Assembly (NCBI RefSeq): GCF_024355225.1 | Contig: NZ_VCNH01000008.1 | Coordinates: 3,534,001 to 3,598,000 of the forward strand | Reading direction: 5' to 3' | Source: Roseovarius sp. M141 | GTDB lineage: Bacteria > Pseudomonadota > Alphaproteobacteria > Rhodobacterales > Rhodobacteraceae | Length of the DNA: 64,000 nt | Shown: positions 24,931 through 32,999 of the stretch, one piece after another | How positions within the stretch are numbered: the first letter of the stretch is position 1 | Layout: each line of letters starts with the position of its first letter | Notes under the pieces: generated by a model | Told to the model about the DNA's origin: nothing | Databases searched by the model: none | The model's input: the letters and a program-made list of their open reading frames with translations, nothing else | Translations under genes and position numbers: made by a program

Positions 24931-25627
24931 GATGACCGGCATTTCCGTGAACTACGGCAAGATCAACGCGATCCGAGATATTTCGATTGCGGTGCCCGAG
25001 GGCAAGATCGTCACCATCATCGGCGGCAATGGCGCGGGCAAGACGACGACCCTGCGCGCGATGTCCGGCATGGTGCCGATCACCAAGGGCGAGATCACGT
25101 TCGAGGGCAAGCGTATCGACGGACTGCCCGCCTCCAAGGTGGTCGCCCACGGCATCGCCCATGTCCCCGAGGGGCGGCGCATTTTCCCCCAGATGACGGT
25201 CGAGGAAAACCTGCGCACCGGCGCGTTCCTGCGGCGTGACAAGGACGGGGTCGAGAACGATCTGGAAGATGTCTTTAAACGGTTCGAGCGTCTGCGCGAG
25301 CGGCGCACCCAGCGCGCACAGACCATGTCGGGCGGCGAACAGCAGATGCTGGCGATCGGTCGCGCGCTGATGTCAAAACCCCGGTTGCTGCTGATGGACG
25401 AACCGTCGATGGGCCTTGCCCCCGTCATCGTCGAGGAAATCGCCGTGATCATCGAAGAAATCAATGCGCAGGGCCTGTCGGTTGTGCTGGTCGAACAGAA
25501 TGCCGAACTGGCGCTGGAACTGGCGGATTACGCCTATGTATTGGAAACCGGCAATTGCGCGATGGAGGGCCCCGCCCATGAGCTACACGATAACGAAACC
25601 GTACGTGCCGCGTATCTGGGCATTTAA
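24920..25627 (+). CDS. Branched-chain-type ABC ATPase, LivF family
   Basis: 235 residues from ATG 24920 (GTG 24911 would add three). Walker A GGNGAGKTTT, signature MSGGEQQMLAIGRAL, Walker B LLLMDEPSMGLAPVIVEE and VVLVEQNAELALELADYAYVLETG are all canonical for LivF. It overlaps the LivG gene by 11 nt. The 3' end overlaps the presumed start of the unknown gene that follows. Confidence 0.9.
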   Translation: MLLEMTGISVNYGKINAIRDISIAVPEGKIVTIIGGNGAGKTTTLRAMSGMVPITKGEITFEGKRIDGLPASKVVAHGIAHVPEGRRIFPQMTVEENLRTGAFLRRDKDGVENDLEDVFKRFERLRERRTQRAQTMSGGEQQMLAIGRALMSKPRLLLMDEPSMGLAPVIVEEIAVIIEEINAQGLSVVLVEQNAELALELADYAYVLETGNCAMEGPAHELHDNETVRAAYLGI

Positions 25628-26189
25628 GCGCAGCGATCCCGACTGGCAATTGGCGCAGAACTCCGGCTGGACCCGCGCCGACCTGATGTGGGAACGCCTG
25701 ATGGAGGCCGGGAACGAGGCGTTTTGCGCCGGGCAGATGCCGCGCGCCGGGCGCCTGTTCTTCTGCGCCGACGCGCTGGCGCGGGGGCGGTTCGATGCCG
25801 CCGACCTGCGCCGCGCAACCGCACCGGCAGCACGCGCCATGGTGCGGATGGCGCAGGGCAAGGATGCAGGCGCGCTGATCGCCTTGGCGCGGCAGGGCTG
25901 GCAGGTTGCCCCCGTCGCCGTCGCGGATATGGACATTCGCCCGCGCATCAGATCCTCGCTGTTCCATCTGCGGCTGGAGGCCAAGCATCGCGGGCAATAT
26001 CAGGATAATCTGCGCCTGCGCCTTGGCCGTATCACCGAGGAAACGCGCGAGACGCTGGCGCAGATGGACGGCGACGGCACACGCCACCGCCACTTCGCCC
26101 GCTGGCGCGGCGAAAAGCCGACCGTCTTTGACGGCACGCGCAAGGTGCTGGCCGCCGCACTGCTGATCCCGGACGCGCCGCCGCGCTAG
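25578..26189 (+). CDS. Conserved hypothetical protein, alpha-helical
   Basis: 203 residues from ATG 25578, which overlaps livF by 50 nt. ATG 25686 is a shorter alternative, but the segment before it (DPDWQLAQNSGWTRADLMWERLMEAGNEAF) looks well formed, so the longer form is preferred. The protein is soluble, rich in Ala and Arg, and predicted helical, reminiscent of TPR-like helical hairpins (GNEAFCAGQMPRAGRLFFCADALA). I do not recognise a family. Position at the end of the ABC operon suggests an accessory to the transporter or its substrate, but nothing in the sequence shows it. Confidence 0.55.
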   Translation: MSYTITKPYVPRIWAFKRSDPDWQLAQNSGWTRADLMWERLMEAGNEAFCAGQMPRAGRLFFCADALARGRFDAADLRRATAPAARAMVRMAQGKDAGALIALARQGWQVAPVAVADMDIRPRIRSSLFHLRLEAKHRGQYQDNLRLRLGRITEETRETLAQMDGDGTRHRHFARWRGEKPTVFDGTRKVLAAALLIPDAPPR

Positions 26190-26258
26190 CGAGGCCCACT
26201 GGCGCGCCCCGCAATTTTCGCTAGAGTGCCGCAGGTGAAAACCCGGAGGGCAAGGCGC

Positions 26259-27113
26259 GTGGCAAGGGACGATCTGAGGGTACTGGTCATCGGCGGCACT
26301 GGCCGCGTGGGCCGTATGCTGCGCCGCCATTGGGACAGCGCGCCGCCGCGCGGCATTGCGTTGTCCTGGCAGTCACGGGACGCCAGCGGCACAATCCAGT
26401 GGGAGGCAGCGGATGGCGCGGAGGCGCTGGCCACGCATGGCCCCGTCGACCGGCTGCTGATACTGGCCGGTGTCACCCCTGCCGAGGATGCGGATCTGGA
26501 CCAGAACGCGGTAATCGCACGCGCCGCGATCGAGGCTGCGGCGCAAATGGATGTGGCGCATGTTCTGCTCGCCTCCAGTTCGGCGGTCTACGGCACCGCC
26601 AGCGCCCGACCCTACACCGAAGCAGACGCCCCCGACCCCGCCAGCCCCTATGCCACGGCCAAGCTGGAGGCCGAGCGCGCCGTGCTGAAGGCAGGCAACC
26701 CGCCCGCCTGCGCCCTGCGTATCGGCAATGTGCTGGGCGCCGACGCGCTGATGGTGAACGCGGCACGCGCCAGCGATGCGCACCCCCTTGCGCTGGACCG
26801 GTTCAGCGACGGCAACGGCCCGCTGCGCAGCTATATCGGCCCCGCCACGCTGGCGCAGGTGCTGGAGACATTGCTGCACAAAGGCCCGGCCCTGCCCGAT
26901 GTGCTGAATGTCGGGGCGCCCGCACCCATCGCCATGCAGACCCTTCTGGAAGTCAGCGGCACGCCCTATGTCATGCGCCCCGCGCCCCCGGATGCCGTGC
27001 AGAACATCACCCTGGATTGCAATGCGCTGGCGGGTTTGCACACATTCCCTGACGGCGCCGCGAACGCCGGCTCCATGCTGGATGAATACCACCGGGTCAG
27101 GGACGCAAAATGA
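26259..27113 (+). CDS. NAD-dependent epimerase/dehydratase (extended SDR)
   Basis: 284 residues from GTG 26259, chosen because GGAGG lies 9 nt upstream (26245-26249) and the protein then begins VARDDLRVLVIGGTGRVGRMLRRHW. The Rossmann motif is GGTGRVG. The catalytic area reads LLASSSAVYGTASARPYTEADAPDPASPYATAKLEAE, with S-S-S and Y-x3-K as in nucleotide-sugar epimerases. It is short for a sugar epimerase and lacks a long C-terminal domain. Next to a sugar transferase with a 4-nt overlap, so exopolysaccharide or surface-glycan work is likely. Confidence 0.75.
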   Translation: MARDDLRVLVIGGTGRVGRMLRRHWDSAPPRGIALSWQSRDASGTIQWEAADGAEALATHGPVDRLLILAGVTPAEDADLDQNAVIARAAIEAAAQMDVAHVLLASSSAVYGTASARPYTEADAPDPASPYATAKLEAERAVLKAGNPPACALRIGNVLGADALMVNAARASDAHPLALDRFSDGNGPLRSYIGPATLAQVLETLLHKGPALPDVLNVGAPAPIAMQTLLEVSGTPYVMRPAPPDAVQNITLDCNALAGLHTFPDGAANAGSMLDEYHRVRDAK

Positions 27114-27715
27114 CGCCTTTCAAACGGTTTTTCGACATCATTTCGGCTATCGTGCTGGGCACGGTGCTGCTGCCCGTGATGATCGTCGTCGCAGCGATGA
27201 TCCTGCTGCGCGACGGACGGCCGATATTCTATGTGGCCGAGCGGATGAAGACGCCGACGCAGGCGTTTGGCCTGATCAAGTTCCGCACGATGCGCCCCGT
27301 CATCGGCGACAGCGGCGTGTCGGGCGGCGACAAGCGCAGCCGCCTGACCCGCACCGGCGGGATGCTGCGGGCCAGGCGGCTGGACGAATTGCCCCAGATC
27401 CTGAACGTGCTGAAGGGCGATATCAGCCTCGTCGGCCCCCGCCCGCCCCTGCGTGTCTATGTCCAGCGGTTCCCGCAGATCTATGCGCGGGTGCTGCAAT
27501 CGCGGCCCGGCATCACCGGGCTTGCCACGCTCTATTTTCACGAGCACGAGGAATTCCTGCTGGCCTCTTGCCGGGATGCCGCCGAGACCGACCGCGTCTA
27601 TGCGGGCCGCTGCGTGCCGCGCAAGGCAAAGATCGACCTGATCTATCAACGGAACAGATCGTTCTGCTATGACTGGGAAATCATGTTGAAAACTGTGTTC
27701 CGCCGCCTGCGCTAA
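27110..27715 (+). CDS. Bacterial sugar transferase (undecaprenyl-phosphate glycosylphosphotransferase family)
   Basis: 201 residues. It starts KRFFDIISAIVLGTVLLPVMIVVAAMILLRDGRPIFY, the reentrant membrane helix and catalytic loop of PF02397, followed by FGLIKFRTM, the R-L-DELPQILNVLKGDISLVGPRPPL block and RPGITGLATLYF. This matches the small monotopic WcaJ/PglC-like class that transfers a phosphosugar to undecaprenyl phosphate to begin glycan assembly. Overlaps the epimerase by 4 nt. No polymerase or flippase genes are present here. Confidence 0.92.
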   Translation: MTPFKRFFDIISAIVLGTVLLPVMIVVAAMILLRDGRPIFYVAERMKTPTQAFGLIKFRTMRPVIGDSGVSGGDKRSRLTRTGGMLRARRLDELPQILNVLKGDISLVGPRPPLRVYVQRFPQIYARVLQSRPGITGLATLYFHEHEEFLLASCRDAAETDRVYAGRCVPRKAKIDLIYQRNRSFCYDWEIMLKTVFRRLR

Positions 27716-27719
27716 AGCG

Positions 27720-28700
27720 TCAAAATTCTTCCTTCACCGGGCGCGACAGCAGGGCCTCCACCGCGTCCTTGGGGGCGATCTCGCCCGCGATCAGGCGGCG
27801 GGTGGCTTGCAGGATTGGCGCGCTCACGCCATGCTCTTGGGCGATGTGCCCGGCGATCTGCACCGTCGCCGCGCCCTCGGCCAGCGGGCGCCCGGTCAGA
27901 TCCTCGCCCCGGCCCAGCGCCATGCCATAGCCGAAATTGCGCGATTGCGGCGACGAACAGCTGAGCATCAGATCGCCAAAGCCCGACAGGCCCAGATATG
28001 TCTCGGCCTGCCCGCCCATCGCGGCGCCAAGGCGGCGCAGCTCGACAAAGGCGCGGGTGATCAGCGCGGCCTTGGCGCTTTCGCCAAATCCAAGCCCGAT
28101 AACGACGCCCGCCGCGATGGCATAGACGTTTTTCAGCGCGCCGCCCGTTTCGACCCCGGTCATGTCAGCGCTGGCATAGGCGCGAAAACTGTCCGAACTC
28201 AGTGCGCGGCACAGATCCAAGGCAGCCGCCTCGTCCCCAGCCGCCAGGGTCACGGCAGTCGGCTTGCCCTGCGCCACATCGGTGGCAAAGCTGGGGCCGG
28301 ACAGAACGGCCTGCGGATGATCCGGGCAGATATCGGCAATGACGCGGCTGAGGGGCAGCCCAGTGCCCAGCTCGATCCCCTTGGCTGTGTTGATCAGCGT
28401 CGCGCCCGGCGCGATCAGCGGTGCAAGCGCGGGCAGCGCGGCGCGCAGACTTTGCGCCGGAATGGCCAGAATGACGGTGCCTGCGCGGCCCAGCACACCC
28501 GGATCGGTCGCGGCCTCGATCCTGTCGGGCAGGCTTATGCCCGGCAAGTAGCGCGGATTGCACCGGTCCGTGTTCAGCGCCTCGGCAACGCTGGAATCGC
28601 GGCACAGCAGCACCGCGTGCTGCCCTGCCCGCGCCGCCACGCAGGCCAGCGCCGTGCCCCAGGCGCCGCCACCGACAACGACCACTGTGTTATCCGTCAT
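27720..28700 (-). CDS. gpsA: NAD(P)H-dependent glycerol-3-phosphate dehydrogenase
   Basis: 326 residues from MTDNTVVVVGGGAWGTALA, whose GGGAWGTA is the nucleotide-binding loop. Other GpsA blocks: NPRYLPGISLP, VILAIPAQSLR, LINTAKGIELGTG, AVLSGPSFATDVAQGKPTAV, the catalytic lysine in ETGGALKNVYAIAAGV, and GFGDLMLSCSSPQSRNFGYGMALG. It makes sn-glycerol 3-phosphate from DHAP for phospholipids. The start at 28700 is preferred over an upstream in-frame ATG because the added residues are not family-like. Convergent with the sugar transferase, 4 nt apart. Confidence 0.95.
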   Translation of the reverse strand: MTDNTVVVVGGGAWGTALACVAARAGQHAVLLCRDSSVAEALNTDRCNPRYLPGISLPDRIEAATDPGVLGRAGTVILAIPAQSLRAALPALAPLIAPGATLINTAKGIELGTGLPLSRVIADICPDHPQAVLSGPSFATDVAQGKPTAVTLAAGDEAAALDLCRALSSDSFRAYASADMTGVETGGALKNVYAIAAGVVIGLGFGESAKAALITRAFVELRRLGAAMGGQAETYLGLSGFGDLMLSCSSPQSRNFGYGMALGRGEDLTGRPLAEGAATVQIAGHIAQEHGVSAPILQATRRLIAGEIAPKDAVEALLSRPVKEEF

Positions 28701-29043
28701 GCTGAATTCCGCCCGTCCCGTGCCGTTGTGTTCGGCGCCCATACTAGCGCCGCGCCTTGGCAGGGGCCACGCATATATCGCGCCCGGTTATCGCGCCCGG
28801 TCAATGGCAACGTGGTCATACCAGTGTCGAACCTCACACAACCGGGCAGGTTTACATCCCCGCCAAAGCAGGCCCGCCTGCGGAACCCATCCAACTCTTG
28901 CCGGTTGTAATCCGGCGCATATGCGGCGAAAAATCACGCGATATGCAGCTGGGGCTTTCAGCTTGACGCCCTGTGACCGCTTCGTCATGGTCCGGGCCGT
29001 CTGTACCTAAGACCTCGCCAATACCTTGGAAAGGGAGAGAGAC
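28701..29043. other. Gene-less interval between gpsA and the amino acid ABC operon
   Basis: 343 nt with no supported gene. A tandem 13-nt repeat with core ATCGCGCCCGGT occurs at 28777-28788 and 28790-28801. The promoters of gpsA (leftward) and of the ABC operon (rightward) should both lie here. GGAAAGGGAGAGAGAC just before 29044 is the ribosome-binding site of the binding protein. Confidence 0.5.
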
Positions 29044-29802
29044 ATGAAATTCACCTTCAAAAAAGTGGCCATGGCCAGTGCCACAAGCCTTGCGATGGCC
29101 ATCGGCGCAATGGCCCATGCCGACGGTGTGCGCGTCGCCACCGACCCCAGCTTTGTTCCGTTTGAAATGATGGACCGGGAAACCGGCGAAATGGTCGGTT
29201 TCGACATGGATATCATCCGCGAGATTGGCAAACGCGCCGGTTTCACACCCGACATCAACACGATGGACTTCAATGGCATCATCCCCGCTCTGCAAACAGG
29301 TAGCGTGGATATCGCCATTGCCGGCATGACAATCACCGAAGAGCGCAAGGAGATTGTCGATTTCTCCGACCCCTATTATGACAGCGGCCTGCAGATCCTG
29401 ATCAGTGTAGACAATACAGACGTCAAGGAAGTCGATGATCTGGCCGGCATGAAGATCGGCACCAAGATCGGCTCGACCAGCTATGATTTCCTGACCGAGA
29501 AGTTCGGCGAAGACGCCACGGTCACGCCCTACCCCGGCTCGGCTGACATGTATATGGCCCTGATCGGCGGCAGCGTCGATGCGGTGTTCTACGATGCACC
29601 GAACGTCGGCTTCTTTGCCAACATGCGCGGCATGGGCCGGGTCAAGGTGGTCGGTCCGCTCTATGAGGGCCAGCAGTATGGCATCGCCTTCCCCAAGGGC
29701 AGTGACCGCGTCGAGGCGGTGAACGAAGCACTGGCCGCCATGCGCGAAGACGGTACCTATGACGAAATCCACGCCGAATGGTTCGGCAAAGCCGAAGAGT
29801 GA
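29044..29802 (+). CDS. Amino acid ABC transporter substrate-binding protein (SBP_bac_3, GlnH-like)
   Basis: 252 residues. A Sec signal peptide (KFTFKKVAMASATSLAMAIGAMAHA-D) precedes VRVATDPSFVPFEMMDRETGEMVGFDMDIIREIGKRAG, the classic family 3 start. GIIPALQTGSVDIAIAGMTITEERKEIVDFSDPYYDSG contains the ligand-contacting region with the arginine that holds the alpha-carboxylate (TEERK) and the conserved FSDPYY. Glutamine or another polar amino acid is likely. ATG 29044 is preferred because of GGGAGAGAGAC upstream. Followed by hairpins before the permease gene, which may favour its higher expression. Confidence 0.9.
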   Translation: MKFTFKKVAMASATSLAMAIGAMAHADGVRVATDPSFVPFEMMDRETGEMVGFDMDIIREIGKRAGFTPDINTMDFNGIIPALQTGSVDIAIAGMTITEERKEIVDFSDPYYDSGLQILISVDNTDVKEVDDLAGMKIGTKIGSTSYDFLTEKFGEDATVTPYPGSADMYMALIGGSVDAVFYDAPNVGFFANMRGMGRVKVVGPLYEGQQYGIAFPKGSDRVEAVNEALAAMREDGTYDEIHAEWFGKAEE

Positions 29803-29838
29803 TCCTCTCTCGCGCCATTAGGCACGCATAGAAGACAT

Positions 29839-29890
29839 GGCCGCGCCATCGCGGCCTGCCTCCCCGGGGATGCATCTTCGGGGAGGTTTT
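29839..29890 (+). terminator. Two hairpins between binding-protein and permease genes
   Basis: GGCCGCG-CCAT-CGCGGCC (29839-29856) and CCTCCCCG with CGGGGAGG (29859-29866, 29879-29886), the second followed by TTTT. They probably act as a partial terminator or 3' stabiliser, giving more binding protein than permease. Confidence 0.65.
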
Positions 29891-29926
29891 CACGTCAACG
29901 GATATTTCCCTACCGGAGCCTGATTT

Positions 29927-30598
29927 GTGAATTCAACATTTCAATTCGACTGGCACGCGGCCTTCGCCTCTGTCCCGTATCTGCTGAAGGGCGTGCCCTA
30001 CACGCTGTTGATCTCGTTCGGGGGGCTCGCCATCGGGTTTCTGATCGGGATCTTGTTCGGCCTCATGCGCATCAGCCCCACCGCGTGGCTGCGCTGGCCC
30101 GCCATCGCCTATATCGAGATTTTTCGCGGCACCCCCGTTCTGGTGCAGGTGCTGTTCATCTTCTACGGCCTGCCCCAGCTGATCGGCGGTCCGATCGACG
30201 CGCTGACCGCCGGTATCGCCGCCATCGCGGTAAACTCGGGCGCCTATATCTCCGAGGTGGTGCGCGGCGGCGTGCAATCCATCGAGCGCGGGCAGCGCGA
30301 GGCCGGTGTATCGCTGGGCCTGTCGCGCCTTCAGACGTTTCGCTACATCATCTGGCCGCAGGGCTTTCGCCGGATGATCCCGGCACTGGGCAACCAGGCC
30401 ATCATCAGCATCAAGGATACATCGCTGTTCGCCGTCATCGGCGTGGGCGAACTGGTGCGTCAGGGGCAGATCTACATCGCGACAACCTTCAACGCGCTTG
30501 AGGTCTATCTGATGGTCGCGCTGATGTATCTGACGATCACGCTGACGCTGTCGGTGTTGTTGCGCATGCTGGAACGCAAGGGGCTGGTCGGACAATGA
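29927..30598 (+). CDS. Amino acid ABC transporter permease (HisMQ/GlnP-like)
   Basis: 223 residues from GTG 29927 with CGGAGCC upstream. It begins [34 protein letters not shown], the usual start of polar amino acid permeases, with [22 protein letters not shown] and the EAA loop [37 protein letters not shown]. Five TM helices are predicted. One permease gene is present, so it probably works as a homodimer. Overlaps the ATPase gene by 4 nt. Confidence 0.93.
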   Translation: MNSTFQFDWHAAFASVPYLLKGVPYTLLISFGGLAIGFLIGILFGLMRISPTAWLRWPAIAYIEIFRGTPVLVQVLFIFYGLPQLIGGPIDALTAGIAAIAVNSGAYISEVVRGGVQSIERGQREAGVSLGLSRLQTFRYIIWPQGFRRMIPALGNQAIISIKDTSLFAVIGVGELVRQGQIYIATTFNALEVYLMVALMYLTITLTLSVLLRMLERKGLVGQ

Positions 30599-31371
30599 GC
30601 GGGAAAAACATGCAAAAGAGCGACACCAAGCCCATCGTCAAGATGGAGAAGCTGAACAAACATTTCGGCACCCTGCACGTACTGAAAGATGTCGATCTGG
30701 ACGTCACCCCCGGCGAGGTGGTGGTGATCATCGGCGCCAGCGGGTCGGGCAAATCGACCCTGATCCGTTGCATCAACGGGCTGGAGGAATTCCAGTCCGG
30801 CAGTCTCGATGTGGACGGCAAGGTGCTGCTGCCCAACGGCAAGGCGTCCAAGGCTCTGCAACAGATCCGCACCGAGGTCGGGATGGTGTTCCAGCAGTTC
30901 AACCTGTTCCCGCATATGACCGTGCTGGACAACGTCACGCTGGCCCCGATGAAGGTGCGCGGCGCCAGCCGGGATGACGCGCAGCAGACCGCCCGCCGCC
31001 TGCTGGAACGTGTGGGCATTTCAGATCAGGCCGAAAAGCACCCCAGCCAGCTGTCAGGCGGGCAGCAGCAGCGTGTCGCTCTGGCCCGCGCCCTGGCGAT
31101 GGAACCGCGCCTGATGCTGTTCGATGAACCCACGTCGGCGCTGGACCCCGAGATGATCGGCGAGGTGCTGGACGCCATGCGCGAACTGGCCCGCGAAGGC
31201 ATGACGATGGTGATCGTCACGCATGAGATGAATTTCGCCCGCGAGGTCGCCGACCGCGTGATCTATATCCACAAGGGCGAGATCGTCGAGCAGGGCACGC
31301 CCCAAGCGGTGTTCGACACTCCCCAGAACGAGCGCACTCAAAGCTTCCTCGCGCGGGTTTTGACGCACTGA
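30595..31371 (+). CDS. Amino acid ABC transporter ATPase (GlnQ-like)
   Basis: 258 residues. Walker [14 protein letters not shown], the Q-loop [20 protein letters not shown], signature [41 protein letters not shown], and the switch region [21 protein letters not shown] are all canonical for polar amino acid ABC ATPases. An in-frame ATG at 30610 ([20 protein letters not shown]) could be used instead. Last gene of the operon; an intrinsic terminator follows at 31397-31426. Confidence 0.94.
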   Translation: MSGKNMQKSDTKPIVKMEKLNKHFGTLHVLKDVDLDVTPGEVVVIIGASGSGKSTLIRCINGLEEFQSGSLDVDGKVLLPNGKASKALQQIRTEVGMVFQQFNLFPHMTVLDNVTLAPMKVRGASRDDAQQTARRLLERVGISDQAEKHPSQLSGGQQQRVALARALAMEPRLMLFDEPTSALDPEMIGEVLDAMRELAREGMTMVIVTHEMNFAREVADRVIYIHKGEIVEQGTPQAVFDTPQNERTQSFLARVLTH

Positions 31372-31396
31372 AGCGCGCCCACGATTGTGACGGATC

Positions 31397-31426
31397 AGGC
31401 CCTGCCGGAAACGGCGGGGCCTTTTC
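31397..31426 (+). terminator. Rho-independent terminator of the amino acid ABC operon
   Basis: GGCCCTGCCG (31398-31407), GAAA tetraloop, CGGCGGGGCC (31412-31421), then TTTT. Confidence 0.88.
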
Positions 31427-31506
31427 GTCTGCACAACTTCCGGGCGGTGGGATCAGCGGCAGGCAGGTCAACGCTGTATTGGAATAAGATTGGGAAACCG
31501 TTATGG

Positions 31507-31527
31507 TCGATTGATTATTTCAATCGA
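31507..31527. promoter_or_regulatory. Dyad upstream of the LysR regulator gene
   Basis: TCGATTG-N7-CAATCGA, perfect 7-bp arms, ending 15 nt before the ATG at 31543. LysR regulators often bind such dyads at their own promoters; here it is close enough to block initiation. Confidence 0.45.
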
Positions 31528-31542
31528 TAAAAGGCCAGCATC

Positions 31543-32430
31543 ATGCTCGATAAACTGGAAATGTTCATTGCCCTCGCCAAGGCGAAACATTTCGGCAAGG
31601 CCGCTGAGGATTTGGGCATTACGCAGCCGACCCTGTCCACCGGTATCAAGAATCTCGAAGGGCAGTTGGGGGTCAAGCTGGTGTTTCGCGGGTCCAAATA
31701 TGGCGGGCTGACACCCGAAGGGCATAGCGCGCTGGAATGGGCGCGCCGCATCGTCGGGGACGCGCGGCAGCTCAAGGACGAAATGCGGTTTAAAAAGAAC
31801 GGCTTGACCGGACAACTACGCGTTGCCGTCATCCCCACCGCTCTGACATGGGCCGCGCAATTATCGGCCCGTTTCAGCGAAAGGAATCCGCGGGTGCGGC
31901 TGACGCTATTGTCGCGCACTTCGATCGAAATCCTGTCGATGATCGAGAATTTGGACGTCGATGCCGGCATCACCTATCTGGACAACGAACCGACCGGCAG
32001 GGTCAGCACAGAGCCTCTCTACCGCGAACGTTATATGCTGATTTGCAATGAAAATTCACAGTTTGCAGGCCGTATGTCGGTTGGCTGGAAAGAGCTGGAG
32101 CGCGAGCGGTTGGCCTTGCTGACACCGGAAAACCAAAACAGACGAATCATCAACCGCCACTTTCAGGATGCCGGCGCAACGCCGGATGCATGGATCGAGT
32201 CAGATTCGCCCATCGTTCTGGTGGCGAATGTCGAAAAAGGCGACTGGCTGACCATTCTCGCGGCCGATATCGCGGCGTTTTTAACGCAGGGAAAGGCCCT
32301 GCGCCTGATCCCTTTATCTGGGTCCACAGCGGCCCCCAGCGTCGGGTTGGTCGCACCTTACCGCGAGCCGCATACGCCAACGTTGCAAGCCTTGCTGAAC
32401 GAAGCGCGGGTAATGTCTAATATACGTTGA
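31543..32430 (+). CDS. LysR-family transcriptional regulator of the fds operon
   Basis: 295 residues. The winged HTH occupies the first 65 residues (MFIALAKAKHFGKAAEDLGITQPTLSTGIKNLEGQLGVKLVFRG), followed by the LysR effector domain starting LTGQLRVAVIPTALTWAAQLSARFSERNPRVRLTLLSRTS. It lies directly upstream of and in the same direction as fdsGBA-fdhD-fdsD, as the LysR regulator does in other fds clusters such as Cupriavidus (known arrangement). Formate-responsive activation is inferred. Dyads at 31507-31527 and 32441-32476 are candidate binding sites. Confidence 0.88.
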   Translation: MLDKLEMFIALAKAKHFGKAAEDLGITQPTLSTGIKNLEGQLGVKLVFRGSKYGGLTPEGHSALEWARRIVGDARQLKDEMRFKKNGLTGQLRVAVIPTALTWAAQLSARFSERNPRVRLTLLSRTSIEILSMIENLDVDAGITYLDNEPTGRVSTEPLYRERYMLICNENSQFAGRMSVGWKELERERLALLTPENQNRRIINRHFQDAGATPDAWIESDSPIVLVANVEKGDWLTILAADIAAFLTQGKALRLIPLSGSTAAPSVGLVAPYREPHTPTLQALLNEARVMSNIR

Positions 32431-32440
32431 TTGGGTAATC

Positions 32441-32476
32441 CTATCGGTAGACGAATTTTCGATATTGATAGAAAAT
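32441..32476. promoter_or_regulatory. Candidate LysR operator upstream of fdsG
   Basis: Overlapping dyads: TATCG (32442-32446) with CGATA (32460-32464), spacer 13, and ATTTTC (32455-32460) with GAAAAT (32471-32476), spacer 10. They lie 46-80 nt before the fdsG ATG and include T-N11-A spacings. Position suits an activator site, but the LysR gene ends only 11 nt upstream. Confidence 0.45.
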
Positions 32477-32522
32477 GATTCGCTGGAATATTCTGCATTT
32501 CGAACAGCAGAAAAGGCCAGCC

Positions 32523-32999
32523 ATGCAATACCCGACGCCAGCCCCGACAGATTTTGAGATCGGCGCATTGATCGATCATCATCTGCACCTCGAGGGACCA
32601 CTACTGCCGATTCTGCACGCCATTCAGGCCGCATTCGGACATGTCCCGTCCTGCGCCATTCCCGTGATCGCGAAGGCCCTGAACATCACCAAGGCTGAAG
32701 TGCATGGCGTGGTGTCGTTTTACCATGATTTCCGCGATGCCCCCGCCGGGCGGCACGTGGTCAAGATCTGCCGCGCCGAGGCGTGTCAGGCGATGGGCGC
32801 AAACGCGCTGGCCGAGGGCGCCTTGGCCGAACTGGACATTGAATGGCACGGCACCACGGCCAACGGCGCGGTGACGATTGAACCCGTCTATTGCCTTGGC
32901 CTGTGTGCCTGCGGCCCGGCGGCGATGGTCGACGGCAAGGTGGTCGGCCGCCTGAACAAGGCGCGCATGTCCGCGCTGCTGAAGGAGGCAGGCGCATGA
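32523..32999 (+). CDS. fdsG: NAD-dependent formate dehydrogenase gamma subunit
   Basis: 158 residues of NuoE-like thioredoxin fold. It has GPLLPILHAIQAAFGHVPSCAIPVIAKALNITKAEVHGVVSFYHDFR, then the [2Fe-2S] ligands in CRAEACQAMG and CLGLCACGPAAMV, the C-x4-C plus C-x3-C pattern of NuoE/FdsG. It passes electrons within the soluble diaphorase part of the enzyme. ATG 32523 follows AAAAGGCCAGCC. Overlaps fdsB by 4 nt. Confidence 0.92.
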   Translation: MQYPTPAPTDFEIGALIDHHLHLEGPLLPILHAIQAAFGHVPSCAIPVIAKALNITKAEVHGVVSFYHDFRDAPAGRHVVKICRAEACQAMGANALAEGALAELDIEWHGTTANGAVTIEPVYCLGLCACGPAAMVDGKVVGRLNKARMSALLKEAGA

